NCBI GenBank assembly: GCA_020636095.1
Contig: JACJYN010000004.1
Span: 496,001-560,000 of the forward strand
Length of the DNA stretch: 64,000 nt
DNA from: Lewinellaceae bacterium
GTDB taxonomy: Bacteria; Bacteroidota; Bacteroidia; Chitinophagales; Saprospiraceae
Direction: 5' to 3'
Shown piece after piece: positions 8,503-17,377 of the stretch. How positions within the stretch are numbered: the first letter of the stretch is position 1; each line of letters starts with the position of its first letter. The notes beneath the pieces are model-generated. The model saw nothing but the letters and a program-made list of their open reading frames with translations, ran no database searches and was not told where the DNA came from. The position numbers and the translations under genes were made by a program.

Positions 8503-9639
8503 ATGATTGATTATCAAAAAATTCCGTCTCCATCCTTCGTGCTGGAGGAGAAGCTCCTTCGGCAGAACCTGGAGTTGATTCGTGACGTGCAGGAGCGGGC
8601 AGGGGTATCCATCATACTGGCCCTGAAAGGGTTTGCTATGTGGAAGGTATTTCCAATGGTGGCAAATTACCTCAAGGGCGCTACGGCCAGCTCCCTGCAT
8701 GAAGCGCGCCTGATCTTCGAAGAGATGGGCGTGAGGGCGCACACTTATTCACCTGCCTATTTCGCTTCTGAGTTCGAGGAAATCAAACGCTACAGCAGCC
8801 ATATTACCTTCAATTCCTTAGGGCAGTATCATTTGTATAAGGACAAGCTGGCGGACGGCGGCCGCTACATATCAGCCGGCCTGCGGGTCAACCCGGAGTA
8901 TTCCGAAGTGGAGGTGGACCTTTACAATCCCGCGGCTAAGGGCTCCCGCCTGGGCGAAGCGCCGGATAACCTGGCCGGCGGCTTGCCGGAGGGGATTGAA
9001 GGGCTGCACTTCCACACCCTCTGCGAGTCTACTTCTTATGACCTCGAGAAGGTGCTGGTTGCTTTTGAAAAACATTTCGGCCGATTTTTCCCCCAGTTGA
9101 AATGGGTAAACTTCGGCGGCGGCCACCTGATGACCCGCAAGGGATACGATATCGATCATCTCGTTGGCCTCCTGAACAATTTTCGGGAGCAACATGGCCT
9201 GGAGGTTATTCTGGAGCCTGGTAGCGCTATTGCCTGGGAAACAGGAGATTTGGTTTCCACCGTGCTGGATATTACCGACAACCGGAATATTAAAACCGCC
9301 ATCGTCGACGTATCCTTCACGGCTCACATGCCGGATACGCTGGAGATGCCTTATCGCCCGCGAATCGTGGGAGCTACTGACCCTCAGCCCGATAAGCCTG
9401 CTTACCGCATCGGCGGTGTCAGTTGTCTGGCCGGCGATTATATGGAGGCCTATTCTTTCGATAAAGCACTACAGGTAGGAGATCAGGTTATCTTCAAAGA
9501 CATGATCCATTATACCATGGTGAAAACGAGCACCTTCAATGGCGTCAAGCATCCCAGCATCTGCATCTGGCGAGAGGATGACACCCTGGAGGTAGTGCGG
9601 GCCTTTGGTTATGAGGACTTTAAAAGGCGTTTGTCATAA
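8503..9639 (+). CDS. nspC: Carboxynorspermidine decarboxylase
   Basis: A 378-residue PLP enzyme of the alanine-racemase fold that decarboxylates carboxy(nor)spermidine to (nor)spermidine. The PLP lysine lies in SIILALKGFAMWKVFP near residue 42. Further family blocks are GLHFHTLCES, WVNFGGGHLMT, ILEPGSAIAWETG and GVSCLAGDYM. The length agrees with NspC of other bacteria (about 377 residues). It sits 33 bp after the synthase gene on the same strand and is almost certainly in the same operon. No S-adenosylmethionine decarboxylase or spermidine synthase is seen in the window. Confidence 0.94.
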   Translation: MIDYQKIPSPSFVLEEKLLRQNLELIRDVQERAGVSIILALKGFAMWKVFPMVANYLKGATASSLHEARLIFEEMGVRAHTYSPAYFASEFEEIKRYSSHITFNSLGQYHLYKDKLADGGRYISAGLRVNPEYSEVEVDLYNPAAKGSRLGEAPDNLAGGLPEGIEGLHFHTLCESTSYDLEKVLVAFEKHFGRFFPQLKWVNFGGGHLMTRKGYDIDHLVGLLNNFREQHGLEVILEPGSAIAWETGDLVSTVLDITDNRNIKTAIVDVSFTAHMPDTLEMPYRPRIVGATDPQPDKPAYRIGGVSCLAGDYMEAYSFDKALQVGDQVIFKDMIHYTMVKTSTFNGVKHPSICIWREDDTLEVVRAFGYEDFKRRLS

Positions 9640-9685
9640 TTGAGCCGGCTTTTCTGAAATCCTGCACACCACTAAACTACAATCC

Positions 9686-10531
9686 TTGGCCATCCATCAA
9701 GCATATCAGCAATTGGTTGCTGCGCTGGAAAAATGTTATGATTCCGGTGAAGCAAAGAGCATCGCCCGAATCGTGTTCGAGGATGCCTTCGGAATCCATA
9801 ACTTCAGCCGTCAGGAAGCCCTATCCCCGGCCCAGGCATCCCAACTGCGCGAAATTACCGCCCGGCTGCTTGCTCACGAGCCGGTGCAGTATATTCTGGG
9901 TATAGCAGATTTTTACGGCCTCAAATTTAAGGTAGATGCCCGCGTGCTGATTCCCCGCCAGGAGACCGAGGAACTGGCCCATTGGATGCTGGAAACGCTG
10001 GAAAGGAAGGTACTCACAGTGTTGGACATCGGGACCGGCAGCGGCTGTATTCCCGTAACGCTTAAGCAACAACGGCCGGAATGGGATGTCTGGGCGGTAG
10101 ATATCAGCCAGGATGCCCTGGAACTGGCGGCCGAAAATGCCCGGATGAATGGGGTGGAGCTGCATTTGCGTCAAACAGACATCCTCGACGAAACCCTCTG
10201 GGCTGCATTGGGCCAGTTCGACGCCATTGCCAGCAACCCGCCCTATATTCCTACTCGGGAAGCTGCCCTGATGCCAGAGCATGTCAAGCGTTTTGAACCT
10301 CCACTGGCTCTGTTTGTAGACAACGAAGACCCGCTTGTCTTTTACCGGGCGATTACCCGCTTTGCCCAAATGCACCTGAAGCCCGGGAGCTGGCTCTTTT
10401 TTGAAACCAATGAATTCAATGCAGGTGAGGTAGCGGAATGGCTTCGCAACCAGCGTTTTAAGGAGGTTGAATTGAAGCGGGACCTGAGCGGTAAAGAACG
10501 AATGGTTCGGGGAGAATGGGTATCCGTCTAG
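9686..10531 (+). CDS. prmC: Peptide chain release factor N5-glutamine methyltransferase
   Basis: PrmC (HemK) methylates the GGQ glutamine of release factors RF1/RF2 using S-adenosylmethionine. The 281-residue protein has the N-terminal helical domain, the link block RVLIPRQETEELAHW, the SAM motif VLDIGTGSGCIPVTL and the catalytic ASNPPYIP motif near residue 188. The best start is TTG at 9686 (MAIHQAYQQL), since no in-frame ATG precedes the conserved N-terminal helices. It lies 46 bp after nspC. The 212-bp stretch after it (10532-10743) holds only short repeats such as GGAAGTC and no gene that I can support. Confidence 0.94.
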   Translation: MAIHQAYQQLVAALEKCYDSGEAKSIARIVFEDAFGIHNFSRQEALSPAQASQLREITARLLAHEPVQYILGIADFYGLKFKVDARVLIPRQETEELAHWMLETLERKVLTVLDIGTGSGCIPVTLKQQRPEWDVWAVDISQDALELAAENARMNGVELHLRQTDILDETLWAALGQFDAIASNPPYIPTREAALMPEHVKRFEPPLALFVDNEDPLVFYRAITRFAQMHLKPGSWLFFETNEFNAGEVAEWLRNQRFKEVELKRDLSGKERMVRGEWVSV

Positions 10532-10743
10532 AGTTGGACAGAATGGGATGGAGGTTGTGTACGCCTGCCCCGTTAAGTGCGAAATCGGAAGTCGGAAGTC
10601 GGAAAAACGGACGTTTGGCGCTCATTCCGGCTCCTATTCCGAATTCGCATTTACTCCGTCAGCCGCTCCGCTCGTATCCGACTTCAGCGTTGATTTGTCC
10701 AAAGTCCATGATGTCGATCTTTACTTTCAATCGTAAACTTCCC

Positions 10744-11424
10744 TTATCCAAAAAATGACCCTACCAACTCCACTAACACTTCATTTAGCTTTTCAATAGC
10801 CAGCGGAATATCCCAATTTTCCCGGTTGCGGGCCTCGACGTAGTTGGAGACGGACCGGATTTCCAGGAAGGGGATACCCTCCGACCGGCAGGCGTAAAAA
10901 AAGGCGGCGCCCTCCATGCTTTCTATTTCCGCGTCCGGGTATTTCGCGCGGATGGCTTCGATATCGGGCGGATGGCCGTGTACCTTATTGACGCTCAACC
11001 CATGGGCGGCGGGCAGGAAACTGAATTGGCCGGCCGCTTCATTGACGAGTTGGCCATTCCTGAACGGGGGCTCGTCCGCTTCGATCAACCCTAGTTCGCA
11101 GACGTCGGTAAACCGGCCGTCGGCCTCCTGTACGCCGAGGTCGCCAAAACGTTCGCTGACCACCTGCACGACATCGCCGATATTGAATTTTCGGGTGAAA
11201 GCTCCGCCGATTCCGGCATTGATGGCCAGGTGCACCTCTTTTCCAGCCAGTATTTTTCCCATACTATAGGCCATCATCGGAAGGCCTGCGCCGGTGATCA
11301 GAACCGAGACTTCAGTTTCTCCCTTCTGGAAAGTGAAATGGCCGCTGGGTACGAACTTTTTCTTTAGATGGCTCAGCAAGGGTTGGATTTCAAAAGGCGT
11401 TGCAGCGGCGAATAGAATGTTCAT
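10744..11424 (-). CDS. mqnB: Futalosine hydrolase
   Basis: MqnB removes hypoxanthine from futalosine in the futalosine route to menaquinone. The 226-residue protein has the nucleoside-phosphorylase fold: MNILFAAATPFEIQPLL at the start, AINAGIGGAFTRKFNIGDVV in the middle, and the family's ESMEGAAFFYACRSEGIPF block near the C terminus, with the purine-side glutamate. It is preceded by the PorV-like gene, only six bases upstream on the same strand. Other mqn genes are not in the window, which is usual because they are often dispersed in Bacteroidota. Confidence 0.92.
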   Translation of the reverse strand: MNILFAAATPFEIQPLLSHLKKKFVPSGHFTFQKGETEVSVLITGAGLPMMAYSMGKILAGKEVHLAINAGIGGAFTRKFNIGDVVQVVSERFGDLGVQEADGRFTDVCELGLIEADEPPFRNGQLVNEAAGQFSFLPAAHGLSVNKVHGHPPDIEAIRAKYPDAEIESMEGAAFFYACRSEGIPFLEIRSVSNYVEARNRENWDIPLAIEKLNEVLVELVGSFFG

Positions 11425-11430
11425 GAAGTG

Positions 11431-12237
11431 TTATTTAGTGAAGGTTATCCCGGCGGCGGGTGTAAAGCCCAGCACCTGATGATAACTGGAAGCAATATCG
11501 ATCCGCAGCCCGCTGGCAAGCGCGTATCCCAACCCAAAGCTAAGGGCCGTAGGTTGAGTGGCGACGCCGAGCCGGAGAAAGAGCGGCTCAATGATCTGAT
11601 ATTCCAGCCCGAATTTTGCGCGGGCGGTAAAATCGATGTCTTTTTCCAGTTCAGCCAGCAGGCTCAGCTTGTCGGAAGGAAGATAACTCAAGCCTAGTTT
11701 GAGTACGGTGGGCAGGTTGTCTTCTTCTGTCAGTTGAATGCGGGCAGGGCTGAAGAGGTGAATACCCAGGTTCAGTTGGGGCAGCAGTTCAGCCAGGGCT
11801 CCTACTTCAAAGGTGAAAACAGCCTTGTTGCCATATTCGGGAATACGAGTGTTCAACATCAGAAACTGAGCGCCAATTGACAGTTTGTCCAGTAAGCGGC
11901 GCCCGTAGGCAAGGCCGATGCGCTGCTCGTTGTATTGTTCAAAACCGAAATAGTGGAGGGTCATTCCAAACGTGCCGGAAGCCGTAGGCAGGGCGGCTCC
12001 GGCCGCAACGGACCTGATCTCGTTTACCAGAAAGCGCTGTTCGCCATAGGCAGTGAAGGCCATACTTTCCAGATGCGCCAGCCCGGCCTGGTTGGAGAAA
12101 ATACTGTTGATATCGGTATAGGTGGCGCCGGTGTGCCCCATGGCCACCCCCCGGGCGCCGGCGGTAGGAGGAACGCCGTTTTGGGCGAAGAGGTAGTGGG
12201 CGCAGGTGAATAAAAGGAGTGAAAAGTAATACTTCAT
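11431..12237 (-). CDS. PorV/PorQ-like outer-membrane beta-barrel protein
   Basis: A 268-residue exported barrel protein. A signal peptide (MKYYFSLLLFTCAHYLFA) is followed by GARGVAMGHTGATYTDINSI, a block typical of the PorV/PorQ and UPF0164 barrel family associated with type IX secretion. The rest is alternating amphipathic strands ending in a long LGYALASGLRIDIASSY-type strand. PorV proteins shuttle T9SS cargo from the translocon to the attachment complex. Whether this is a core T9SS part or a paralogue of unknown role cannot be decided. It is followed six bases later by mqnB. Confidence 0.7.
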   Translation of the reverse strand: MKYYFSLLLFTCAHYLFAQNGVPPTAGARGVAMGHTGATYTDINSIFSNQAGLAHLESMAFTAYGEQRFLVNEIRSVAAGAALPTASGTFGMTLHYFGFEQYNEQRIGLAYGRRLLDKLSIGAQFLMLNTRIPEYGNKAVFTFEVGALAELLPQLNLGIHLFSPARIQLTEEDNLPTVLKLGLSYLPSDKLSLLAELEKDIDFTARAKFGLEYQIIEPLFLRLGVATQPTALSFGLGYALASGLRIDIASSYHQVLGFTPAAGITFTK

Positions 12238-12309
12238 CTGATGGTTGTATTGATAAATGGTTGTGCTTTAGCGCCCAGGCCGTATATCCCTATAACAATA
12301 TCCCCCTTC

Positions 12310-13488
12310 CTACAAACTCACCGCATTCTCTTTCGCCACTTCAGCAAAAAACGCCCCTGCCTCCGTCATCTCCCGCTCCATGGTCTTCAGGTCGATCCGG
12401 ACCAGGCCGAATCGGTAGGTTGGCCCAAGATTCCACTCGAAATTATCCCAGGTGCTCCAATGTATGAAGCCTCTTAAGTCCACTCCCTCCTGAATCGCCC
12501 GGTGGCAAACCTGCAGGTAGTCTTTAATTGCCTGAATGCGGCGTTGGGGGGCATCCGTACAAATTCCGCTTTCGGCCATGATAATGGGTTTGCCGTATCG
12601 TTTGTGGAACCGGCGCAGTATTTTACCCAGGCCTTCCGGTTTATACCCCCACATGTTATCGTGAGGCACGCCCATTTCATCCAGTTTACCGGGGTTTTCG
12701 ATCTCTGTGATGGGAAAGGGGGTGAAGGGTACGTGAGCGTAGTAGCTAAGCCCCCAGTAATCCACCTTTTCAAAATGCCGGGCCGCCCGGCTGATGAACC
12801 ACCAGTCCGTGATCTTGGCAGGAATTTTACCCAGCCAGTTGGTTCCTTCAAAGTTGCCGGTATTTAAAGAAATGCTGACCGGTTTTTCCGGGCACTGCGC
12901 TTTGAGCAGGTCATACACAACTTCATGCGCCTGTTTCAGGTGGCGCAGTACCCGGTTGGCCTTGAAAAAGCTACGTTTGTGCGGAGGGAAAAACCCCAGT
13001 AAATAGGCGTTTAGCGCATAAACATTGGGTTCGTTGAAGGTATTCCAGTTGAAAACGTAGGGTTCAAAGTTTTCTATACACTGCCGGGCGTAGTCGACAA
13101 AGGCGGAAATATTGTCTTCATTGAGCCACCCTCCTCTATCTTCGAACCAAAGTGGGTTGGTGAAATGGTGCATGACAAAGAGAATACGGGTTCCGCCGGT
13201 GTTGAGTAACCGGAAAAAGTGCCGGTATTCCTCCACTACATCTTCCACAAAGGGGGCGAAGGGTTGGGGTTGAAGCCTTGCCCAGTCAACGCTACAACGA
13301 TAAACGGCGCCGAATTGCAGAATGAAACCTGCGTCCAGTTCCCGGAGTTCTTCGTGGCGCGTTGTTTGATCCAGAATATGCCCATCCCTTGACTGAAACC
13401 CTCGCCAGTTATGCGCGGAAGCGGTCTCCACCTGAGTGGCGGAGGTAGACGTTCCCCAAAAAAAGCCTTCCGGAAATTTCAGGCGCAT
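12310..13488 (-). CDS. Glycoside hydrolase family 1 protein (beta-glycosidase)
   Basis: A 392-residue TIM-barrel glycosidase. FPEGFFWGTSTSATQVE opens the family fold. The acid/base glutamate is in FNWNTFNEPN and the nucleophile glutamate in IIMAESGICTD, where the usual TENG reads AESG. A tryptophan-rich C-terminal block (WSTWDNFEWNLG) matches the sugar-binding region. I choose ATG 13488 (MRLKFPEG) over ATG 13515. At about 390 residues it is shorter than classical GH1 enzymes (about 450). There is no signal peptide, so it is probably cytoplasmic. The substrate is unknown. The gene stands alone, with divergent spacing on both sides. Confidence 0.88.
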   Translation of the reverse strand: MRLKFPEGFFWGTSTSATQVETASAHNWRGFQSRDGHILDQTTRHEELRELDAGFILQFGAVYRCSVDWARLQPQPFAPFVEDVVEEYRHFFRLLNTGGTRILFVMHHFTNPLWFEDRGGWLNEDNISAFVDYARQCIENFEPYVFNWNTFNEPNVYALNAYLLGFFPPHKRSFFKANRVLRHLKQAHEVVYDLLKAQCPEKPVSISLNTGNFEGTNWLGKIPAKITDWWFISRAARHFEKVDYWGLSYYAHVPFTPFPITEIENPGKLDEMGVPHDNMWGYKPEGLGKILRRFHKRYGKPIIMAESGICTDAPQRRIQAIKDYLQVCHRAIQEGVDLRGFIHWSTWDNFEWNLGPTYRFGLVRIDLKTMEREMTEAGAFFAEVAKENAVSL

Positions 13489-13616
13489 AAGCTGCTTTGA
13501 ATTTTTTAGAAACATGGGGAATTGACGACTGCCCGTGTATCATCGTATCGTCGCATCCCCTTATTTTCCTTTCGCATCGAGAACGGCTATATGAGCAGTT
13601 CGGTCTAGGCTCGGAA

Positions 13617-14726
13617 CTATTCCACCCAATCGGCAACAAAGACATTGGTATCTCGGGTGTCTCCGTTGTTCCGGTTGGAAGAAAAGGCGATCTTGCTGCC
13701 ATCCGGGGAGAATATTGGGAACGCATCGAAGGTATCGTCAAAGGTGATTTGCTCCAGCCCGCTGCCGTCCAGTTTGATTGAGAAGATATTGAATTGACGG
13801 CCGCTATCGGTATGGTGGTTGGAGGCGAAGAGGATGCGCTCGCCGGATGGGTGAAAGTAGGGCGCCCAGTTGGCTTTGCCCAGTTGGGTAACCTGCTGCA
13901 TGCCACTGCCATCTACATTGCAAACAAAAACCTCCATATTGGTAGGCTGCACTACATTTTCCGCCAGCAAGCTCTTGTACAACCCTACCTCTTCGTCCGT
14001 TTGTGGACGGGAAGCGCGGAAGACCAGCTTCTTGCTGTCCGGAGAAAAGAAGGCGCCGCCATCGTAACCCAATTCATTGGTTACCTGCTTAAGGTTGGCG
14101 CCATCTATATCCATGGTCCATAGTTCGAGGTCGCCCGAACGGGTGGAGGTGAATACGATCTTTTTACCATCGGGGGAAACGGTTGCTTCGGCATCGTACC
14201 CGGGGCTATCGGTCAGTTGCCTGATGATCTTTCCATCCAGGCCTGCTACAAAGATGTCAAAATCAGCGTAGATCGGCCATACGTATTTGCCTTGTACGGA
14301 CCGGGGCACTTCCGGGCAGGCCTCGCTGCCCAGATGGGTAGAAGCATAGAGAATGGCTTTGTCGCCGGGCATGAAGTAGGCGCAGGTCGTCCTGCCTTTA
14401 CCGGTACTTACCAAAGACGGTTTTTCGCCGGAATAGCCGGTGGCCGGCATGTAGTAGATTTGGTCGCAGTCGGCGCCCCAACTTTCGTTGGTGGCCTGGA
14501 AGGACAATTGCTGGCCGCTGAAACTCCAGTAAGCTTCGGCATTGTCGCCGCCGAAGGTTAGCTGCCGTACATTTTTCAAATGAGCTTCCTGCGGATAACG
14601 GAGCGTATCGGCAGTTACTTCCGTGGTTTCGTCGTTTTTTTCCTGGCTCTGTTGTTCGGCGCCCGAAGGTTGGCAGGCCGTATGCATCACAAAGGATAAA
14701 AGAATAGCGATTGTACGAGTATTCAT
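13617..14726 (-). CDS. TolB-like WD40/PD40 beta-propeller lipoprotein
   Basis: A 369-residue lipoprotein. The signal peptide ends in a lipobox (FVMHTAC, lipidated Cys near residue 19). Six propeller blades of the PD40 type follow, each with an FSPDGKKI-like strand and S/T-x-x-x-D-x-E/D turns, for example TVSPDGKKIVFTSTRSGD and YFHPSGERILFASNHHTD. Such propellers bind proteins or glycans in the periplasm or at the cell surface. No peptidase domain is attached, unlike DPP4-type proteins. A promoter (TATATTTG) lies 20 bp upstream of its start. Confidence 0.8.
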   Translation of the reverse strand: MNTRTIAILLSFVMHTACQPSGAEQQSQEKNDETTEVTADTLRYPQEAHLKNVRQLTFGGDNAEAYWSFSGQQLSFQATNESWGADCDQIYYMPATGYSGEKPSLVSTGKGRTTCAYFMPGDKAILYASTHLGSEACPEVPRSVQGKYVWPIYADFDIFVAGLDGKIIRQLTDSPGYDAEATVSPDGKKIVFTSTRSGDLELWTMDIDGANLKQVTNELGYDGGAFFSPDSKKLVFRASRPQTDEEVGLYKSLLAENVVQPTNMEVFVCNVDGSGMQQVTQLGKANWAPYFHPSGERILFASNHHTDSGRQFNIFSIKLDGSGLEQITFDDTFDAFPIFSPDGSKIAFSSNRNNGDTRDTNVFVADWVE

Positions 14727-14745
14727 GCTAGTTTTTCATTTTGTG

Positions 14746-14753
14746 CAAATATA
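14746..14753 (-). promoter_or_regulatory. -7 element for the TolB-like lipoprotein gene
   Basis: Minus-strand TATATTTG fits the TAnnTTTG consensus exactly. It lies 19 bp before the start codon at 14726, which would give a very short leader. No convincing -33 element was found. Confidence 0.5.
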
Positions 14754-14858
14754 CTGGCCGGGAGTCGGTCTGAAAAGGATCGGCCCAAAAAAGGGCCGGT
14801 ATTTTATAGAATAACCGATTTACTGGCTTTGAACTTCAGACTTAGGCCCCAAGCCCGG

Positions 14859-15938
14859 TTACTGGCTGCCATCCGCACTATCGTTCACATCTCCGACTTT
14901 GAGGCCGATCCAGTTGAGCGGCGCGCCGTCGAGAGGAGAGAAGAATACTTTGCCGGCATCGCCGGAATAGACTTCGTTAAAAGGGTTACCCGGATTTTGA
15001 AACGGATACTCAGGATTGATGAAAATCCAGGAATCCTGTCCGTTGAATTCGGAATCGATGCCCAGGATCAGGCGCCTGAGGAAAATCAGGTCGAGGGTGG
15101 TCACCTTCGAATCCCGGTTGGCGTCGGATGCGAGAATCTGCAGTGGATTATCAAAAGCAGCTACTCCCAGGATGTGCCGGCTGATGAGCAGCAGGTCGTG
15201 CGTGCTGATCCCGTTGCGGTCCCCTCCGGCCTTAAAAGCCTGGAGTGTGTATTGCTGATCCGGGGCAAGTTGGGCGTTGAAGCTATATTGTCCCCCGGAG
15301 TTAGAGGTACCGGTTGTGCCCGGCAGTTCCGAGACGCCTACTTCCACTCCATTGATGGCGTCTCCCTGTGGAGTGTTGACGCTGCCCCCGCCGGTGAAGT
15401 TAACCAGCGGGCGGACCGCCCCGGTGGCGGCAATAGCCGCGTCCACTGCGGCGATCGTAGCGGGCTGATTGGAGCCCCGGACGTCAAAATTGACGGAGCC
15501 GTCCGGCGCAATAACTACAAAAGTGGGCGTGCCGAAAAACAAGCCGAACGTACCATTCCGGTAGGGCAGGCTAGCGGCCAGGCTGCCTCCATCGGCGCCC
15601 ACGCCCGGGAAGGTGTGTCCGTGGTTGGCTTTATAGGCGGCGACATCCGCGCTGGTATCGTCATTTTTGGTGCTCAGGCTGATGAATTCGACATCGCCGT
15701 TGCCGCCGCCCCAGGCCTGGTAGAGCGGTTCGACCAAAGGCGCAATGGCGTTGCAGGGTGGGCAATAGGTGAAAAATAGCTTGATCACCACCGTCTTTCC
15801 CTGATTCAGGTAGTCGGCATATAGTTGGTGAGGCTGCCCCTGGCTATCTGTAACGGTAAAATCCGGCGCCTGAGCTACGGCCGGTGAAGCCAGCAAAAAG
15901 CACCACGCTAGTAAAACAGTTGCTATCGATGTTTTCAT
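14859..15938 (-). CDS. Exported thioredoxin-fold protein with C-terminal dockerin-like repeats
   Basis: A 359-residue exported protein with a signal peptide ending near AVAQ (residue 23). Residues 25-180 form a TlpA/redoxin-like thioredoxin domain with the active-site motif FFTYCPPCNAIAPL. Residues 180-240 look like a carboxypeptidase-regulatory-like beta sandwich. Residues 240-300 hold two dockerin-like calcium-binding loops, GDRNGISTHDLLLISRHILG and SDANRDSKVTTLDLIFLRRL. The C terminus ends without a standard T9SS sorting domain. A secreted disulfide-active enzyme anchored through dockerin-cohesin contacts is one reading, but no cohesin is seen here. The redox role is inferred from the CPPC motif only. 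Confidence 0.78.
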   Translation of the reverse strand: MKTSIATVLLAWCFLLASPAVAQAPDFTVTDSQGQPHQLYADYLNQGKTVVIKLFFTYCPPCNAIAPLVEPLYQAWGGGNGDVEFISLSTKNDDTSADVAAYKANHGHTFPGVGADGGSLAASLPYRNGTFGLFFGTPTFVVIAPDGSVNFDVRGSNQPATIAAVDAAIAATGAVRPLVNFTGGGSVNTPQGDAINGVEVGVSELPGTTGTSNSGGQYSFNAQLAPDQQYTLQAFKAGGDRNGISTHDLLLISRHILGVAAFDNPLQILASDANRDSKVTTLDLIFLRRLILGIDSEFNGQDSWIFINPEYPFQNPGNPFNEVYSGDAGKVFFSPLDGAPLNWIGLKVGDVNDSADGSQ

Positions 15939-16180
15939 AATCGGCTATGATTAAAATTCAATAATAGAAGGAGAGGGAGGGGTAGAAGATGTAAGCGCCA
16001 ATGGCAGGGATACAACTGCCGGAGGCCCCACTAAATTAATCCAATTTTTCAGTATTTTACAGGATAGGGCTGACAAGTTTTCCAATGAAGGCTTCCCGGT
16101 GAACCGTACAGCTTTGCAACCTTGTTTGCCTTTTTGATTACTACTTAAACGCGGCATGTCATTTTTTAGCCTAGAATTTT

Positions 16181-16188
16181 TACCTTTG
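16181..16188 (+). promoter_or_regulatory. Promoter -7 element for lipB
   Basis: TACCTTTG matches the TAnnTTTG -7 consensus and lies 17 bp before the lipB start codon. A T-rich stretch (ATTTTTTAG, 16161-16169) sits about where the -33 element should be. The rest of the gap 15939-16180 shows no feature I can support. Confidence 0.55.
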
Positions 16189-16205
16189 CGCCACATTTTT
16201 TTCAA

Positions 16206-16919
16206 ATGCAGAAAGTTGTATTTCAAGACTTGGGCCTGATCAGCTACAAAGATGCCTGGGATTTCCAGTCTAAAAAGCTTAAGGAGCTGGTGGACAGGAA
16301 GTTGAGTAACCGGAAGCTGGAGCCTGAAAACCGGGAAGCGCCCATTCATTACTTGCTCTTTTGCGAACATCCTCCCGTCTATACGCTGGGTAAGAGTGGT
16401 TCGATGGGCCATCTTCTGTTGGATGAGGAAGGGTTGAAAAGGGAGGGCTTTGAGTTTTTCAAGATCAATCGGGGAGGAGATATCACGTACCACGGGCCGG
16501 GACAGATCGTGGGTTACCCCATCTTTGACCTGGATTGCTTTTTTACGGACGTGCATAAATACGTTCGCTTTCTGGAAGAAGCCGTTATCCTTACGATCGC
16601 AGAGTACGGGCTGGACGGGAAGCGAGAAAAAGGCTATACAGGCGTTTGGTTGGAGGGTGACGGGCAGCAGCCCAAGCGAAAAATCTGCGCCATCGGCGTC
16701 CACCTCAGCCGCTGGGTGACGATGCATGGATTTGCTTTTAACATCAACACCCAGCTGTCTCACTTTGACAATATCATTCCCTGCGGGATTGATGATAAAG
16801 ATAAAGACGTTACTTCCCTGGCCCGGGAGCTCGGCAGGGAAGTCTCTATGAATGAAGTGAAAGGCAAGCTCAGGCAGCACTTTGCCCGCTTGTTCGGTTT
16901 TGAGTTCATCGGGCAATAA
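16206..16919 (+). CDS. lipB: Lipoyl(octanoyl) transferase
   Basis: LipB moves an octanoyl group from acyl carrier protein to the lipoyl domains of 2-oxoacid dehydrogenases and GcvH. The 237-residue protein carries the family signature RGGDITYHGPGQIVGYPI, the lysine block RKICAIGVHLSRWVTMHGFA, and the catalytic cysteine in IIPCGIDD. The N-terminal 40 residues are somewhat longer than in E. coli LipB, as is common in Bacteroidota. Three plus-strand genes follow closely (gaps of 10 and 16 bp), so lipB may head a small operon with the hypothetical gene and the thioesterase. Confidence 0.95.
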   Translation: MQKVVFQDLGLISYKDAWDFQSKKLKELVDRKLSNRKLEPENREAPIHYLLFCEHPPVYTLGKSGSMGHLLLDEEGLKREGFEFFKINRGGDITYHGPGQIVGYPIFDLDCFFTDVHKYVRFLEEAVILTIAEYGLDGKREKGYTGVWLEGDGQQPKRKICAIGVHLSRWVTMHGFAFNINTQLSHFDNIIPCGIDDKDKDVTSLARELGREVSMNEVKGKLRQHFARLFGFEFIGQ

Positions 16920-16929
16920 GTGATGATTT

Positions 16930-17361
16930 ATGCCCCAATTTGTGTTTCAAATTATGATGAAAGATATACCCAACTTGAAAGTAGAAGACATCGCTATTGC
17001 CGTTGTTCCCAGAGATGTTTTGGCCACCGAAGAGGAATTGTGGGACACCTATCTTATCAACCTCAAGGAAGAGCCCATTACGAATGTCCTGGTCAATTCC
17101 AAAGGCTACGGTAAGGTGGAAGGGGAGAAGATGAAAACGACCATCCTCCGCCATTTCTTCGAAGAGATTCCGCCGCTCTCAGTTGTCAAGATCGAGCCCA
17201 TTCAGGTGAAATTGTTCGGGCTAACCAATGAATACTGGGTGAGTTTTACCCACGATGAATATATGTACGACAAGAAGTACATCTTCGTCAACGGCAGTAT
17301 CGTTGAGGAAAACTTCACCAGGATACCCTTTATCAACCGGCATGGAGTAATGATCCGGTAA
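16930..17361 (+). CDS. Conserved hypothetical protein (lipB-thioesterase neighbour)
   Basis: A 143-residue soluble protein without signal peptide or membrane segment. I do not recognise its family. Visible features are an N-terminal strand-rich part (NLKVEDIAIAVVPR), a central KVEGEKMKTTILRHFFEEI block, and a C-terminal FVNGSIVEENFTRIPFI strand. The start may be ATG 16930 or an internal ATG at 16954 (MMKDIPNLK). It lies 10 bp after lipB and 16 bp before the thioesterase, so co-transcription is likely. No function is proposed. Confidence 0.7.
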   Translation: MPQFVFQIMMKDIPNLKVEDIAIAVVPRDVLATEEELWDTYLINLKEEPITNVLVNSKGYGKVEGEKMKTTILRHFFEEIPPLSVVKIEPIQVKLFGLTNEYWVSFTHDEYMYDKKYIFVNGSIVEENFTRIPFINRHGVMIR

Positions 17362-17377
17362 AATATCCTACAAATAC

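Noticed and set aside
10558..10740. Repeated GGAAGTC words and a possible inverted pair after prmC
   Set aside because: The pairing is short and irregular, so no element is claimed.
15951..16916. Long minus-strand frame opposite lipB
   Set aside because: It is antisense to a clear lipB gene and its translation shows no family features.
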